A model generated the notes under the pieces. That model ran no database searches. It was not told the origin of the DNA and saw only the letters and a list, made by a program, of their open reading frames with translations. From Planomicrobium sp. Y74 (lineage in GTDB: Bacteria; Bacillota; Bacilli; Bacillales_A; Planococcaceae), in contig NZ_RCWH01000008.1 of assembly GCF_003668635.1 (NCBI RefSeq), positions 1 to 64,000 on the forward strand: DNA of 64,000 nucleotides, written 5' to 3'. A program made the translations under genes and the position numbers. How positions within the stretch are numbered: the first letter of the stretch is position 1; every line of letters starts with the position of its first letter. This document shows positions 1 to 7,308 of this stretch, in pieces.

Positions 1-47
1 GCCTGTCACGCAGGAGATCGCCGGTTCGATCCCGGTCGGGACCGCCA
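1..47 (+). tRNA. tRNA-Asp (GTC), 5'-truncated by window edge
   Basis: The window opens in the anticodon arm. The loop reads GTC, followed by a T arm with GGTTCGATCC, the acceptor strand and an encoded CCA ending at 47. It is the first visible member of a tRNA cluster whose order matches the Asp-Phe-Thr-Tyr-Trp-His-Gln-Gly-Cys-Leu string found in Bacillus. Confidence 0.9.
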
Positions 48-63
48 TTTTTTATTGAAATAT

Positions 64-139
64 GGGTCAGTAGCTCAGTCGGTAGAGCATTAGATTGAAG
101 CTCTAAGTGTCGGCGGTTCGATTCCGTCCTGACCCACCA
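64..139 (+). tRNA. tRNA-Phe (GAA)
   Basis: Full cloverleaf. The acceptor GGGTCAG pairs with CTGACCC, the anticodon loop TTGAAGC gives GAA, the T arm is present and CCA is encoded. It lies 16 bp after tRNA-Asp in the same transcription unit. Confidence 0.93.
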
Positions 140-158
140 TATTTTTTATTTTCTCCAT

Positions 159-234
<76 letters not shown>

Positions 235-237
235 CAC

Positions 238-321
238 GGTGGGGTAGCGAAGTGGCTAAACGCGGCGGACTGTAAATCCGCTCCTTCGGGTTCGGCAGTT
301 CGAATCTGCCCCCCACCACCA
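238..321 (+). tRNA. tRNA-Tyr (GTA)
   Basis: Class II tRNA with a long variable arm. The acceptor GGTGGGG pairs with CCCCACC, the anticodon is GTA, and CCA is encoded. Confidence 0.93.
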
Positions 322-327
322 GTTTTT

Positions 328-401
328 AGGGGCATAGTTTAACGGTAGAACAGAGGTCTCCAAAACCTCCGATGTGGGTTCGATTCCTACTGCCCCTGCC
401 A
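328..401 (+). tRNA. tRNA-Trp (CCA)
   Basis: The acceptor AGGGGCA pairs with TGCCCCT. The anticodon loop CTCCAAA gives CCA, the T arm is intact and the 3' CCA is encoded. Confidence 0.93.
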
Positions 402-422
402 TTTTTATAAAAAATATATCTT

Positions 423-499
423 GGCGGTCGTGGCGAAGTGGTTAACGCACCGGATTGTGATTCCGGCACTCGGGGGTTCAATTCCCCTCGTCCGCCCCA
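423..499 (+). tRNA. tRNA-His (GTG), copy 1
   Basis: The anticodon is GTG, the extra 5' G expected of tRNA-His is encoded, and CCA is present. It is one of two near-identical tandem copies. The two differ by one base just after the anticodon stem (cactcgggg here, cattcgggg in copy 2). Confidence 0.93.
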
Positions 500-540
500 T
501 TTATCATTCATAATTTAATGCACTTATAAAATAATAACGT

Positions 541-617
541 GGCGGTCGTGGCGAAGTGGTTAACGCACCGGATTGTGATTCCGGCATTCGGGGGTTCAAT
601 TCCCCTCGTCCGCCCCA
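541..617 (+). tRNA. tRNA-His (GTG), copy 2
   Basis: Second copy of tRNA-His, 41 bp after the first, with one substitution in the variable region. The duplication looks recent because the tRNA bodies are otherwise the same. The short AT-rich spacer between the copies holds nothing recognisable. Confidence 0.93.
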
Positions 618-626
618 TCTTATTAT

Positions 627-698
627 TGGGGTATAGCCAAGCGGTAAGGCAACGGGTTTTGATCCCGTCATGCCCTGGTTCGAATCCAGGTACCCCAG
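627..698 (+). tRNA. tRNA-Gln (TTG), no encoded CCA
   Basis: The acceptor TGGGGTA pairs with TACCCCA, the discriminator base is G and the anticodon is TTG. The bases after the discriminator are CTT, so CCA is not genomically encoded and must be added by CCA-adding enzyme. Most neighbours in this cluster do encode CCA. Confidence 0.9.
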
Positions 699-706
699 CT
701 TTGTAC

Positions 707-781
707 GCGGAAGTAGTTCAGTGGTAGAACGCCACCTTGCCAAGGTGGAGGTCGCGGGTTCGACCCCCGTCTTCCGCTCCA
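707..781 (+). tRNA. tRNA-Gly (GCC)
   Basis: The acceptor GCGGAAG pairs with CTTCCGC. The anticodon loop TTGCCAA gives GCC and CCA is encoded. Confidence 0.93.
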
Positions 782-787
782 AAAATT

Positions 788-861
788 GGCGGCATAGCCA
801 AGTGGTAAGGCATGGGTCTGCAACACCCTTATCACCGGTTCGAGTCCGGTTGCCGCCTCCA
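788..861 (+). tRNA. tRNA-Cys (GCA)
   Basis: The acceptor GGCGGCA pairs with TGCCGCC, the anticodon loop CTGCAAC gives GCA, and CCA is encoded. Confidence 0.93.
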
Positions 862-870
862 TTATATTTT

Positions 871-954
871 GCCGGCGTGGCGGAATTGGCAGACGCGCGG
901 GACTCAAAATCCCGTTCCTTCACGGGAGTGTCGGTTCGACCCCGACCGCCGGTA
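871..954 (+). tRNA. tRNA-Leu (CAA), copy 1, no encoded CCA
   Basis: Class II tRNA. The acceptor GCCGGCG pairs with CGCCGGT through a G-U first pair. The anticodon loop CTCAAAA gives CAA. The discriminator A is followed by TCA, so CCA is not encoded. It is the last tRNA before the cluster terminator. Confidence 0.9.
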
Positions 955-984
955 TCATAAAAGGGCCTGCCTGCCCTTTATAAA

Positions 985-1017
985 CACCGACTCTGATTTC
1001 AGAGTCGGTGTTTTTTT
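985..1017 (+). terminator. Terminator of the main tRNA cluster
   Basis: A 12-bp perfect stem (CACCGACTCTGA / TCAGAGTCGGTG) is followed by seven T. It ends the tRNA operon 30 bp after the first tRNA-Leu. Confidence 0.9.
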
Positions 1018-1047
1018 CTTTGCATTTCGATTCTCTTTAAAAACTGC

Positions 1048-1077
1048 TTGTCTATTTAATCGATAGTATGTTATATT
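1048..1077 (+). promoter_or_regulatory. Candidate sigma-A promoter for second tRNA-Leu
   Basis: TTGTCT (-35) and TATATT (-10) are 18 bp apart. They lie between the cluster terminator and the second tRNA-Leu, about 24 bp upstream of the mature tRNA start. This suggests an independent transcription unit. Confidence 0.6.
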
Positions 1078-1100
1078 ATTTATTGTCGCTTAGACATTTT

Positions 1101-1184
1101 GCCGGCGTGGCGGAATTGGCAGACGCGCGGGACTCAAAATCCCGTTCCTTCACCGGAGTGTCGGTTCGACCCCGACCGCCGGTA
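1101..1184 (+). tRNA. tRNA-Leu (CAA), copy 2, own transcription unit
   Basis: Nearly identical to the copy at 871-954. There is one difference in the variable arm (cacgggag becomes caccggag). CCA is not encoded. It is flanked by its own candidate promoter and a strong terminator. Confidence 0.9.
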
Positions 1185-1216
1185 TTATCCTTACTGCATG
1201 CCAAGCGGTAAGCCGA

Positions 1217-1251
1217 AAAAAAGCCCTGACACTAATAGTCAGGGCTTTTTT
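1217..1251. terminator. Bidirectional terminator after tRNA-Leu copy 2
   Basis: The stem GCCCTGAC / GTCAGGGC has an A run on the left and a T run on the right. It can end both the tRNA transcript and the leftward gene that ends at 1280. Confidence 0.85.
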
Positions 1252-1279
1252 CTATCTTGATATGCAATGAATTCATTAT

Positions 1280-2326
1280 TTACATTTCCGACATATGCGC
1301 AAAAGGCAAGTGGGTGTCTATTTTTCCATTGATGCGTTTTGCATATAATCGTTCACCCTCAACCCATTTTTGGAAATCCATCATTAATGGGAGGCGGTCA
1401 GGTCCAAGGGCAAATCCTACTTCCAGGCTATGCGGGAAATAAGAAGCGGTATGCAAGGTTCCGGATGCGGTACTGTACTTCATCGAGAAAACACCGCTGT
1501 CCAGGTCGTTTAGGAGCCTAAAAGCACTGTAGGCGTCATCAGTCTGATCTTTGTGAGTTAATAGAGCTTGCTCACGACGCTTTGAGTCATCGGATTGATA
1601 GCGGTTTTCTTCTGTCAGCAATTCGAAATGGTTGGTTGATACAGAAGCTTGCCGGACGACAACAGAACGGGGAGAAGCTTCTACAACAACTGACCTTCCG
1701 CTGCGGTCCAGAAGAACATAGCTGAAGGAGCGGCGGTGGGGCAGTTCTTCAAGCAGTTCAATGGCTTCACCAACATCTGTACAATTCTCAAGTATAAGAC
1801 GCCCGATCATATTGCAGATGAATCCATCTTCTGAATTTCGGCGATTGATGAAGTTATAGCCCATCGATAGCCCTTTTTCATTGAGCCCATCGGTGCGTCC
1901 GGTGATTTGCATAGTGGGGCCAATTGTTGCATAGCCCCCGTCAGTAGGCTGATAAAGCGCAAATCTTCCCTCGTAGCCCTGCGGTGAACTATCATAATTG
2001 CGGACCATGAAATCGGTGCCTGTTAAGATGGAACAGCCACTTCTTGTATATTCGAGATAATAGCCGCCGAATTCACGAATGGCGTCGTGCATGGTCCAGC
2101 CGAGCGCATCCGCCAGGCCGTTGATTTCTTCCCAGATTCTTGGGGCATATGTTAAAAGCATGTCTCGCGCTTCTTTTTCGTTGATCATCAAATGGCGGTT
2201 TGAGGTGCCGAATTGTTTTCGGCGATTTGGCAGGATAAACGAATCTTTCAATTTTAATCCTTGCATATAGCCGAATTCGTAATGGCTTCCCCGGAATTGA
2301 ATGACATCACTATATATAGGTTTCAA
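1280..2326 (-). CDS. C45-family autoproteolytic acyltransferase/hydrolase-like protein
   Basis: A 348-residue protein resembling the Ntn-hydrolase group of acyl-CoA:6-aminopenicillanate acyltransferases (peptidase family C45) and choloylglycine-hydrolase relatives. An N-terminal region with a GSHYEFGYMQG motif (about residues 13-23) precedes Cys98 in SGCSILTG. In family members this cysteine becomes the nucleophile at the N terminus after self-cleavage. It is followed by VRNYD and, further on, GLSMGYNFINRR. There is no signal peptide, so it is probably cytoplasmic. Substrate unknown. The start is TTG with an AGAGGGAT ribosome site 7-8 bases upstream. It is a single gene, leftward, behind the gene ending at 2429. 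The family assignment is by motif and the physiological role is not inferable. Confidence 0.72.
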   Translation of the reverse strand: MKPIYSDVIQFRGSHYEFGYMQGLKLKDSFILPNRRKQFGTSNRHLMINEKEARDMLLTYAPRIWEEINGLADALGWTMHDAIREFGGYYLEYTRSGCSILTGTDFMVRNYDSSPQGYEGRFALYQPTDGGYATIGPTMQITGRTDGLNEKGLSMGYNFINRRNSEDGFICNMIGRLILENCTDVGEAIELLEELPHRRSFSYVLLDRSGRSVVVEASPRSVVVRQASVSTNHFELLTEENRYQSDDSKRREQALLTHKDQTDDAYSAFRLLNDLDSGVFSMKYSTASGTLHTASYFPHSLEVGFALGPDRLPLMMDFQKWVEGERLYAKRINGKIDTHLPFAHMSEM

Positions 2327-2391
2327 TGGCAGATCCCTCTTTTATTCAGATTAATCCGAGTGTACTGCATGTAAGCGCTGACCGAAAAGAA

Positions 2392-2425
2392 ATATGCCTG
2401 AGCAGCGTTAACTGGCTCAGGCATA
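2392..2425 (-). terminator. Hairpin after the B3/B4-domain gene
   Basis: ATGCCTGAGC pairs with GCTCAGGCAT. In the leftward direction it is followed by TTTCTTTT. A moderate intrinsic terminator for the gene at 2429-3091. Confidence 0.6.
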
Positions 2426-2428
2426 TTG

Positions 2429-3091
2429 TTAAATGACATAAAAATCTGCTTCTCCGCCGTTGATTCCTGTAAACATATTGGCGGCGGCTGCGAGAAGTTC
2501 GAGTGCTGTATCGCGGTCCATGGAAGGGCGCAGATAAAAAACGTGCAACGCGTTTGTTGTCTGTTCAGTTACAGCAGTCCGTTTAGAATCTACGTAAGGG
2601 CTGCCGAATGCACCTTGCTGGTCTTTTGTGATAAGTATATTGGCTAATGTATTCAGCCGGTTATTGATGCCTTCATATTGATCATTTTCAGTTCCGATTG
2701 TCATGGTAACATCGCCTTCAATTTTATCGGCATCGTACAGCCCCAGTGGAATTTCATATTGAAGCGAAAGAAAGTTATTCATATCGACACCCGAATGGAC
2801 TGGTGTAAGATAATTTTGTTTCTTGACTCTCCGGAACAGTGCTTCTGCAGAAGGGCGATAGCGATTCGGGTCTGCACCAAGCGCTTTCCAGTTTACTTTC
2901 CATTCGAGCAGGCCTGGAAAGTCAGACAGCTCTTTATCTTCCAGGTCAAAGAATAATTGTTCCTGAAAAAGCTGGAGACGGCCCTTTAACATTTGAGGAG
3001 AATCGGAAACGGTGATATTGTTATAATGAATGATTCCAATTTTAAAATCAGAAAGAATTTCAGAAATACGGGGGTCGACTGTTGTTTCCAC
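2429..3091 (-). CDS. B3/B4 tRNA-binding domain-containing protein
   Basis: About 220 residues. It resembles free-standing B3/B4 domain proteins, which share the fold of the editing domain of phenylalanyl-tRNA synthetase beta. Family-like segments include the NRYRPSAEALFRRV stretch near residues 75-90, the PLGLYDADKI segment and a closing NALHVFYLRP motif. In relatives the domain is linked to binding or editing of aminoacyl-tRNA, and no specific substrate can be claimed here. A start at GTG 3091 is preferred because the AAAGGA site is 8 bases away. The ATG at 3100 lies directly against that site. It is divergent from queG, with a 67-bp shared upstream region. Confidence 0.68.
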   Translation of the reverse strand: METTVDPRISEILSDFKIGIIHYNNITVSDSPQMLKGRLQLFQEQLFFDLEDKELSDFPGLLEWKVNWKALGADPNRYRPSAEALFRRVKKQNYLTPVHSGVDMNNFLSLQYEIPLGLYDADKIEGDVTMTIGTENDQYEGINNRLNTLANILITKDQQGAFGSPYVDSKRTAVTEQTTNALHVFYLRPSMDRDTALELLAAAANMFTGINGGEADFYVI

Positions 3092-3158
3092 TGCACTCAT
3101 CCTTTCGCATTAACTATTTACATTATCGTATCATATATTCAATGAAGGGGTTATCAGC

Positions 3159-4304
3159 ATGAATCTTGAACAATTTCAAAAAGAGCTCGTTGCTTATGCC
3201 TCGGAAATCGGAATAGATAAAATCGGTTTTGCCTCAGCGGAACCTTTCTTTAATTTGAAGCATCAATTGATACGGCAGCAACAGTTGCAGTATCAATCAG
3301 GATTTGAAGAACAAGATGTCGAAAAACGGACGCATCCGGAACTGTTGCTGGAAGAAGCGGTGACGATCATAGCAATCGCGATTGCCTATCCATCGAAAAT
3401 GAACGATGCGCCGCAAGGAACAAAAGGGGCGCGCCGGGGTATTTTTTCACGTTCGTCCTGGGGCAAAGATTATCATGCAGCTTTGCGTGAGCGGCTGACT
3501 TTGCTGGAAGCGTTCATCGCAGCGCATTATCCGGATGCACGCATGCGTTCGATGGTGGATACAGGAGAATTGTCCGACCGGGCCGTCGCAGAGCGTGCGG
3601 GAATCGGTTGGAGTGCGAAGAACACCAATATCATTACGCCGGAATTCGGCTCTTATGTCTATCTGGGAGAAATGATCACCAATATCCCGTTTACGCTGAA
3701 TGAACCGATGGAAGATCAGTGCGGCGATTGCCGGCTGTGCATTGATACCTGTCCGACAGGAGCTATTGTGGAAGGCGGGCAGTTGAACGCCCAACGCTGC
3801 ATTTCTTTTTTGACGCAGACGAAAGGCTTTCTGCCGGATGAATTCCGTTCGAAAATCGGCAATCGACTATATGGCTGTGACACCTGCCAGACAGTTTGTC
3901 CGAAAAATAAACGGAAAGCGAACCAGATTCATGCCGAATTTGAACCCGATCCAGAAATAGCCAAGCCATTGCTTGAGCCTTTACTGAAGATATCAAACCG
4001 GGAGTTCAAAGAGAAATTCGGTTATGTATCCGGTTCATGGAGAGGGAAAAAGCCGATTCAACGCAATGCGATACTCGCTTTGGCGCATTTCAAGGAAGTA
4101 AGTGCCGTGCCGGCATTGATTGATTTGCTGGAATCGGATGAACGTCCGGTTATCCGCGGTACGGCAGCATGGGCCATTGGCAGAATTGGCACGGCTGAAG
4201 GACTGCATGCTTTGAAGAAGGCGGAAGAACAGGAAAAAGACAGCGAAGTGCTGGGAGAAATTCAAAAAGGATTGGCATTTTTTGCTGAAGAATCGAAAGG
4301 ATAA
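3159..4304 (+). CDS. queG: Epoxyqueuosine reductase QueG
   Basis: 381 residues. QueG is the cobalamin and [4Fe-4S] dependent enzyme that reduces epoxyqueuosine to queuosine in the wobble position of GUN-anticodon tRNAs, in the cytoplasm. The N-terminal cobalamin-binding half includes VDTGELSDR (about 133-141), whose Asp is the likely proton donor. Two ferredoxin-type clusters follow, CGDCRLCIDTCP (about 188-199) and CDTCQTVCP (about 240-248). A C-terminal HEAT-like segment (AVPALIDLLESDERPVIRG) is typical of Firmicute QueG. Length is normal. It abuts trmL directly, and both modify tRNA wobble bases, which supports a small tRNA-modification operon. The cluster also carries His, Tyr and Asp tRNAs that are Q substrates. 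Confidence 0.93.
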   Translation: MNLEQFQKELVAYASEIGIDKIGFASAEPFFNLKHQLIRQQQLQYQSGFEEQDVEKRTHPELLLEEAVTIIAIAIAYPSKMNDAPQGTKGARRGIFSRSSWGKDYHAALRERLTLLEAFIAAHYPDARMRSMVDTGELSDRAVAERAGIGWSAKNTNIITPEFGSYVYLGEMITNIPFTLNEPMEDQCGDCRLCIDTCPTGAIVEGGQLNAQRCISFLTQTKGFLPDEFRSKIGNRLYGCDTCQTVCPKNKRKANQIHAEFEPDPEIAKPLLEPLLKISNREFKEKFGYVSGSWRGKKPIQRNAILALAHFKEVSAVPALIDLLESDERPVIRGTAAWAIGRIGTAEGLHALKKAEEQEKDSEVLGEIQKGLAFFAEESKG

Positions 4305-4313
4305 GTGAAGAGA

Positions 4314-4787
4314 GTGGCCATTAATATTGTTTTATATCAGCCGTTGATACCGGCGAATACAGGAAATATCGCACGTTCGTGTGCTGGGACAGGAGTCAGA
4401 TTGCATTTGGTCCGGCCGCTTGGATTTTCGACTGACGATAAAATGTTGAAACGTGCGGGGTTGGATTATTGGGAGCATGTCGATTTGACTTACCATGATT
4501 CTCTGCAGGAGTTGTTTGACAGTTATCCGGATGGCGAGTTTTATTACATTACAAAGTTCGGTTCCAAACCGCATTCGACATTCGATTTTTCGGATCAGGA
4601 AAAAGATCATTTCTTCGTGTTTGGCCAGGAAACGAAAGGTTTGCCGCCGGAATTGCTCGAAGCGAATCCGGATCATTGCCTGCGGATTCCGATGAATGAT
4701 AATATCCGTTCCTTGAATCTTTCCAATACCGCTGCGATCCTGATGTATGAAGCGCTGCGTCAGCAGGGATATCCCGGCTTAGAATAA
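4314..4787 (+). CDS. trmL: tRNA (cytidine/uridine-34-2'-O)-methyltransferase TrmL
   Basis: About 157 residues. SPOUT-class methyltransferase that methylates the 2'-O of nucleotide 34 in tRNA-Leu isoacceptors using S-adenosylmethionine. The N terminus INIVLYQPLIPANTGNIAR and the knot region IPMNDNIRSLNLSNTAA (near the C terminus) are diagnostic. Start choice: GTG at 4314 gives the family-typical beginning MAINIVLYQP. An alternative GTG at 4305 immediately follows the queG stop and would add three residues. It is translationally coupled to queG. A strong bidirectional terminator follows. Confidence 0.93.
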   Translation: MAINIVLYQPLIPANTGNIARSCAGTGVRLHLVRPLGFSTDDKMLKRAGLDYWEHVDLTYHDSLQELFDSYPDGEFYYITKFGSKPHSTFDFSDQEKDHFFVFGQETKGLPPELLEANPDHCLRIPMNDNIRSLNLSNTAAILMYEALRQQGYPGLE

Positions 4788-4823
4788 AAAAAGGACAGCG
4801 GAAATTTTTCCGCTGTCCTTTTT
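4788..4823. terminator. Bidirectional terminator after trmL
   Basis: The 14-bp stem AAGGACAGCGGAAA / TTTCCGCTGTCCTT is flanked by A and T runs. It serves trmL and the leftward small gene at 4829-4927. Confidence 0.9.
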
Positions 4824-4828
4824 CAATG

Positions 4829-4927
4829 CTATTCTTTATCGTAAGTACCTGGTTTGTCGTCGTACCCGCCAGTGAAAATAGCTGCAAGGAACGCAACACA
4901 AACGCCTAGAATAAGGATTAAGTTCAT
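4829..4927 (-). CDS. Small single-pass membrane protein, 32 aa
   Basis: A 32-residue ORF with a near-perfect AAGGAGG ribosome site 8 bases before its ATG. It has one hydrophobic segment (LILILGVCVAFLAAIFTG, about residues 3-20) and a short polar tail, GGYDDKPGTYDKE. The convergent terminator at 4788-4823 lies directly downstream. The hydrophobicity pattern, the strong ribosome site and the terminator argue that this is a real gene. I do not recognise the family. The tail is presumably exposed on one membrane face. Function unknown. Confidence 0.7.
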   Translation of the reverse strand: MNLILILGVCVAFLAAIFTGGYDDKPGTYDKE

Positions 4928-5118
4928 TTATAACAACCTCCTTGAAATATGCATCTTAGTTTAGTATAGCTGAAAGTAGGGAAAAATGAAATATAAGTCC
5001 CAGCTGAAATATGGAGATTTTCTGTCGGTTTGTTTGATAGTGGAAAATGCTGAAACCGATTTGGGTTTCATTCGTATACTAGGGTAGTGAAAATATTTTT
5101 AAGGAAAGGTTGATCAGT

Positions 5119-5424
5119 ATGAAAATGAAAATCTCAGCTGCTTTGCTATGGGTTTCAGCCATTGCAGAGGCGTTCCTGGCCATTCCGTTCATCGGCGGTT
5201 CTTTTGTCCTCAGCACAGGCTATGCGGCACTTGGTTTTATGTTCGTTTTGCACGCGGTGACCTTATTCTTCTGTTTCCGTGAATACTCACCGAAATCAGG
5301 TCCGATTCTGGGTCTCATCACAAGTTTATTGGCTTGGTTCCCGTTAATCGGTTGGGCATTGCATTTACTGAGTGCAATCGTATTGTTCATTAACGCAGCT
5401 GTTGCAAGCCGCCCGCGCATCTAA
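5119..5424 (+). CDS. Small multipass membrane protein, unknown function
   Basis: About 101 residues with three to four hydrophobic helices (roughly 5-30, 33-53, 62-80, 80-97). There is a FREYSPKSGP cytoplasmic-looking loop in the middle and a basic C terminus (SRPRI). The start at ATG 5119 is chosen because the AAGGAAAGG ribosome site (5101-5109) is correctly spaced; an upstream in-frame TTG at 5110 would touch it. A single gene with its own terminator at 5431. No family recognised beyond a generic small integral membrane protein. Confidence 0.7.
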   Translation: MKMKISAALLWVSAIAEAFLAIPFIGGSFVLSTGYAALGFMFVLHAVTLFFCFREYSPKSGPILGLITSLLAWFPLIGWALHLLSAIVLFINAAVASRPRI

Positions 5425-5430
5425 ACTTTA

Positions 5431-5453
5431 ACCGCCTGTAAGGGCGGTTTTTT
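5431..5453 (+). terminator. Terminator after small membrane protein
   Basis: ACCGCC pairs with GGCGGT, followed by a T run. Confidence 0.8.
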
Positions 5454-5524
5454 ATTGTCTACATAATAGAAGAGGTTCAAACTCGAAAATTTGGAGCGGT
5501 CTTTGTACAATAAAAGGAGAAAGG

Positions 5525-6364
5525 GTGAGTGGAATGGATTTGACGATCAATTCAACAAAAACACTACATAATGGAGTGGAGATGCCGCGATTCGGATTGG
5601 GCGTCTATAAAATGACGGATAAGGAAGAGGCGGTCAGCGCGATGATCGCCGCAATTGATGCCGGATACAAGGCGATTGATACGGCGACTGTTTATGAAAA
5701 CGAGCAGGAAGTCGGGGAAGCGGTGCGAAACTCGGCTGTGAAACGGGAAGATTTGTTCATCACTTCAAAAGTCTGGAATACGGATCAGGGCTATGATCAG
5801 ACACTGCGCGCTTTTGAAGCGTCGCTGGAGCGTCTCGGTTTCGATTATTTGGATCTTTATCTTACGCATTGGGCTGTGCCCGGCAGTTACGAAGAGACGT
5901 ACCGGGCGATTCAACGGTTATATGATGAAAAGCTGGTACGGTCAATCGGCGTTTCGAATCATCATCAGCCGCATCTGGAACGGATTCTGTCCAAAGCAAA
6001 TACAAAGCCGATGGTCAATCAGATTGAATTGCATCCCCAATTGACACAGGAACCGCTGCGGGAATTCTGTGCGCAACAGGAAATTGCGGTGACTTCCTGG
6101 TCGCCGCTTGCTCGAGGCCGTTTGCTGGATGACGCCGTACTGGCGGAAATTGCAGCTAAGCATAATAAGACGATTGCACAGGTAATCATCCGCTGGCATC
6201 TGCAGAATGACCTCATCGTCATTCCGAAATCGGTGACGCCTTCCCGCATTGTGGAAAATGCCGATGTCTATGATTTTTCACTGGCAGCGGAAGAAATAAA
6301 AGCGATCAACGGTTTGAACCAGGACTGGAGAACCGGCACGAATCCGGACGATATCAAAGCATAA
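5525..6364 (+). CDS. Aldo/keto reductase (AKR5-like)
   Basis: 279 residues. NAD(P)H-dependent oxidoreductase of the aldo/keto reductase superfamily, TIM-barrel fold, close in layout to B. subtilis YvgN/YtbE (methylglyoxal and small-aldehyde reductases). The tetrad is visible: Asp in AIDTATVYENE, Tyr of TVYENE, Lys of ITSKVWN, and His of LTHWAVP. The C-terminal cofactor motif VIPKSVTPSRIVEN binds the adenosine phosphate of NADPH in relatives. Start GTG 5525 or ATG 5534: AAGGAG at 5514-5519 sits 5 bases before the GTG, so the GTG is slightly favoured. A single gene with a terminator. Substrate not inferable. Confidence 0.88.
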   Translation: MSGMDLTINSTKTLHNGVEMPRFGLGVYKMTDKEEAVSAMIAAIDAGYKAIDTATVYENEQEVGEAVRNSAVKREDLFITSKVWNTDQGYDQTLRAFEASLERLGFDYLDLYLTHWAVPGSYEETYRAIQRLYDEKLVRSIGVSNHHQPHLERILSKANTKPMVNQIELHPQLTQEPLREFCAQQEIAVTSWSPLARGRLLDDAVLAEIAAKHNKTIAQVIIRWHLQNDLIVIPKSVTPSRIVENADVYDFSLAAEEIKAINGLNQDWRTGTNPDDIKA

Positions 6365-6365
6365 G

Positions 6366-6405
6366 AAAAAAGAAGTTCCCTCATTATGAAAGGGAACTTC
6401 TTTTT
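6366..6405. terminator. Convergent terminator
   Basis: The stem AAGAAGTTCCCT / AGGGAACTTCTT has A and T runs on either side. It lies between the aldo/keto reductase and the leftward pseudouridine synthase. Confidence 0.88.
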
Positions 6406-6408
6406 ATA

Positions 6409-7254
6409 TTATCTCGCTTTATCTTCAACGACGATTTTCTCATCTGTAAACGGATGGATGAATGACATCCGGAACGCATGCAGGTGATAGGCGCCGTCCT
6501 GAGTCGGCGGTCCGCCGTATAATTCATCGCCGATGATCGGATGCCCGATGTGGGAAAGGTGGGTCCGGATCTGATGCGTCCGGCCGGTTTCAAGTGACAG
6601 TTGCAGGAGCGACTTGCTTTCCATATGGCGCAATAATTTATAATGCGTTACAGCACTTTGGCCAGTCGGTGACACCATGCGCCGGGTTGGGTGATGGCGG
6701 TCCCGGCCGATGGCGAAGTCGATGGTGCCGGATTTATTGTGCACCTTGCCTTTGACGACGGCTTCGTAATCACGGACCAATTGTTTTTGTTCCAGCATGC
6801 GGTCCAGGATGTTTTTCGCAACCGGGTGCTTCGCTACCATCAGTAACCCGGAAGTCCCCTGATCGAGCCTGTGGACATGTTCACCATATGATCCGCCGCC
6901 GCGGATGATATGGCCGATGACTGCATTAATGAAGGTATCGTTTTGACCGATTTCGTTCGGATGGGTATTCATGCCTTTAGGTTTCCGGGCAATCAGAAAA
7001 TGTTCATCTTCGAACAGCACTGGCAATTCGATTTCGTGGTTAGGTTCATAAGGCGAATCCGCTTTCGGCAAATCGAATTGCAGAACCGTTCCTTTTGAAA
7101 GCGGTTCTTTCCAGACAACTTCCTGAAACTTATCATTTTTTACGGATTTGGCCATACGAAGTTCATGGACAACTTTCTTGCCGAGACCCCATTCGGTGCG
7201 CAGCAATTCTTCGACGGTCATGCCGTCATCTTTGATTTCATAATTCCAGCTCAT
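6409..7254 (-). CDS. RluA/RluD-family RNA pseudouridine synthase
   Basis: 281 residues. Converts specific uridines to pseudouridine in RNA (23S rRNA in characterised RluD-type members). The N-terminal S4-like segment (LLRTEWGLGKKVVHELRMAKSV) is followed by the catalytic RluA motif HRLDQGTSGLLMVAK (the Asp is the nucleophile) and the C-terminal GRTHQIRTHLSHIGHPIIGD motif. The start at ATG 7254 has GGAGG 7 bases upstream. A longer reading from 7281 would begin inside the terminator of the neighbouring operon and is rejected. Bacillus has several paralogues of this type (YhcT, YjbO, YlyB), and I cannot decide which this one corresponds to. Confidence 0.88.
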   Translation of the reverse strand: MSWNYEIKDDGMTVEELLRTEWGLGKKVVHELRMAKSVKNDKFQEVVWKEPLSKGTVLQFDLPKADSPYEPNHEIELPVLFEDEHFLIARKPKGMNTHPNEIGQNDTFINAVIGHIIRGGGSYGEHVHRLDQGTSGLLMVAKHPVAKNILDRMLEQKQLVRDYEAVVKGKVHNKSGTIDFAIGRDRHHPTRRMVSPTGQSAVTHYKLLRHMESKSLLQLSLETGRTHQIRTHLSHIGHPIIGDELYGGPPTQDGAYHLHAFRMSFIHPFTDEKIVVEDKAR

Positions 7255-7273
7255 TTTGTTTCCTCCATAAAAA

Positions 7274-7301
7274 AAGAGCATGCGCAGTGCACATTGCTCT
7301 A
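7274..7301 (-). terminator. Terminator of the bdbC/thioredoxin operon
   Basis: Read leftward, AGAGCA ... TGCTCT is followed by seven T. It lies just upstream of the pseudouridine synthase ribosome site. Confidence 0.75.
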
Positions 7302-7308
7302 TTGTCAG

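Noticed and set aside
326-1066. Several frames of 60-140 codons crossing the tRNA cluster on both strands
   Set aside because: They run through tRNA genes and have no ribosome sites.
7255-7281. N-terminal extension of the pseudouridine synthase
   Set aside because: It would start inside the bdbC-operon terminator; ATG 7254 has a well-spaced GGAGG.
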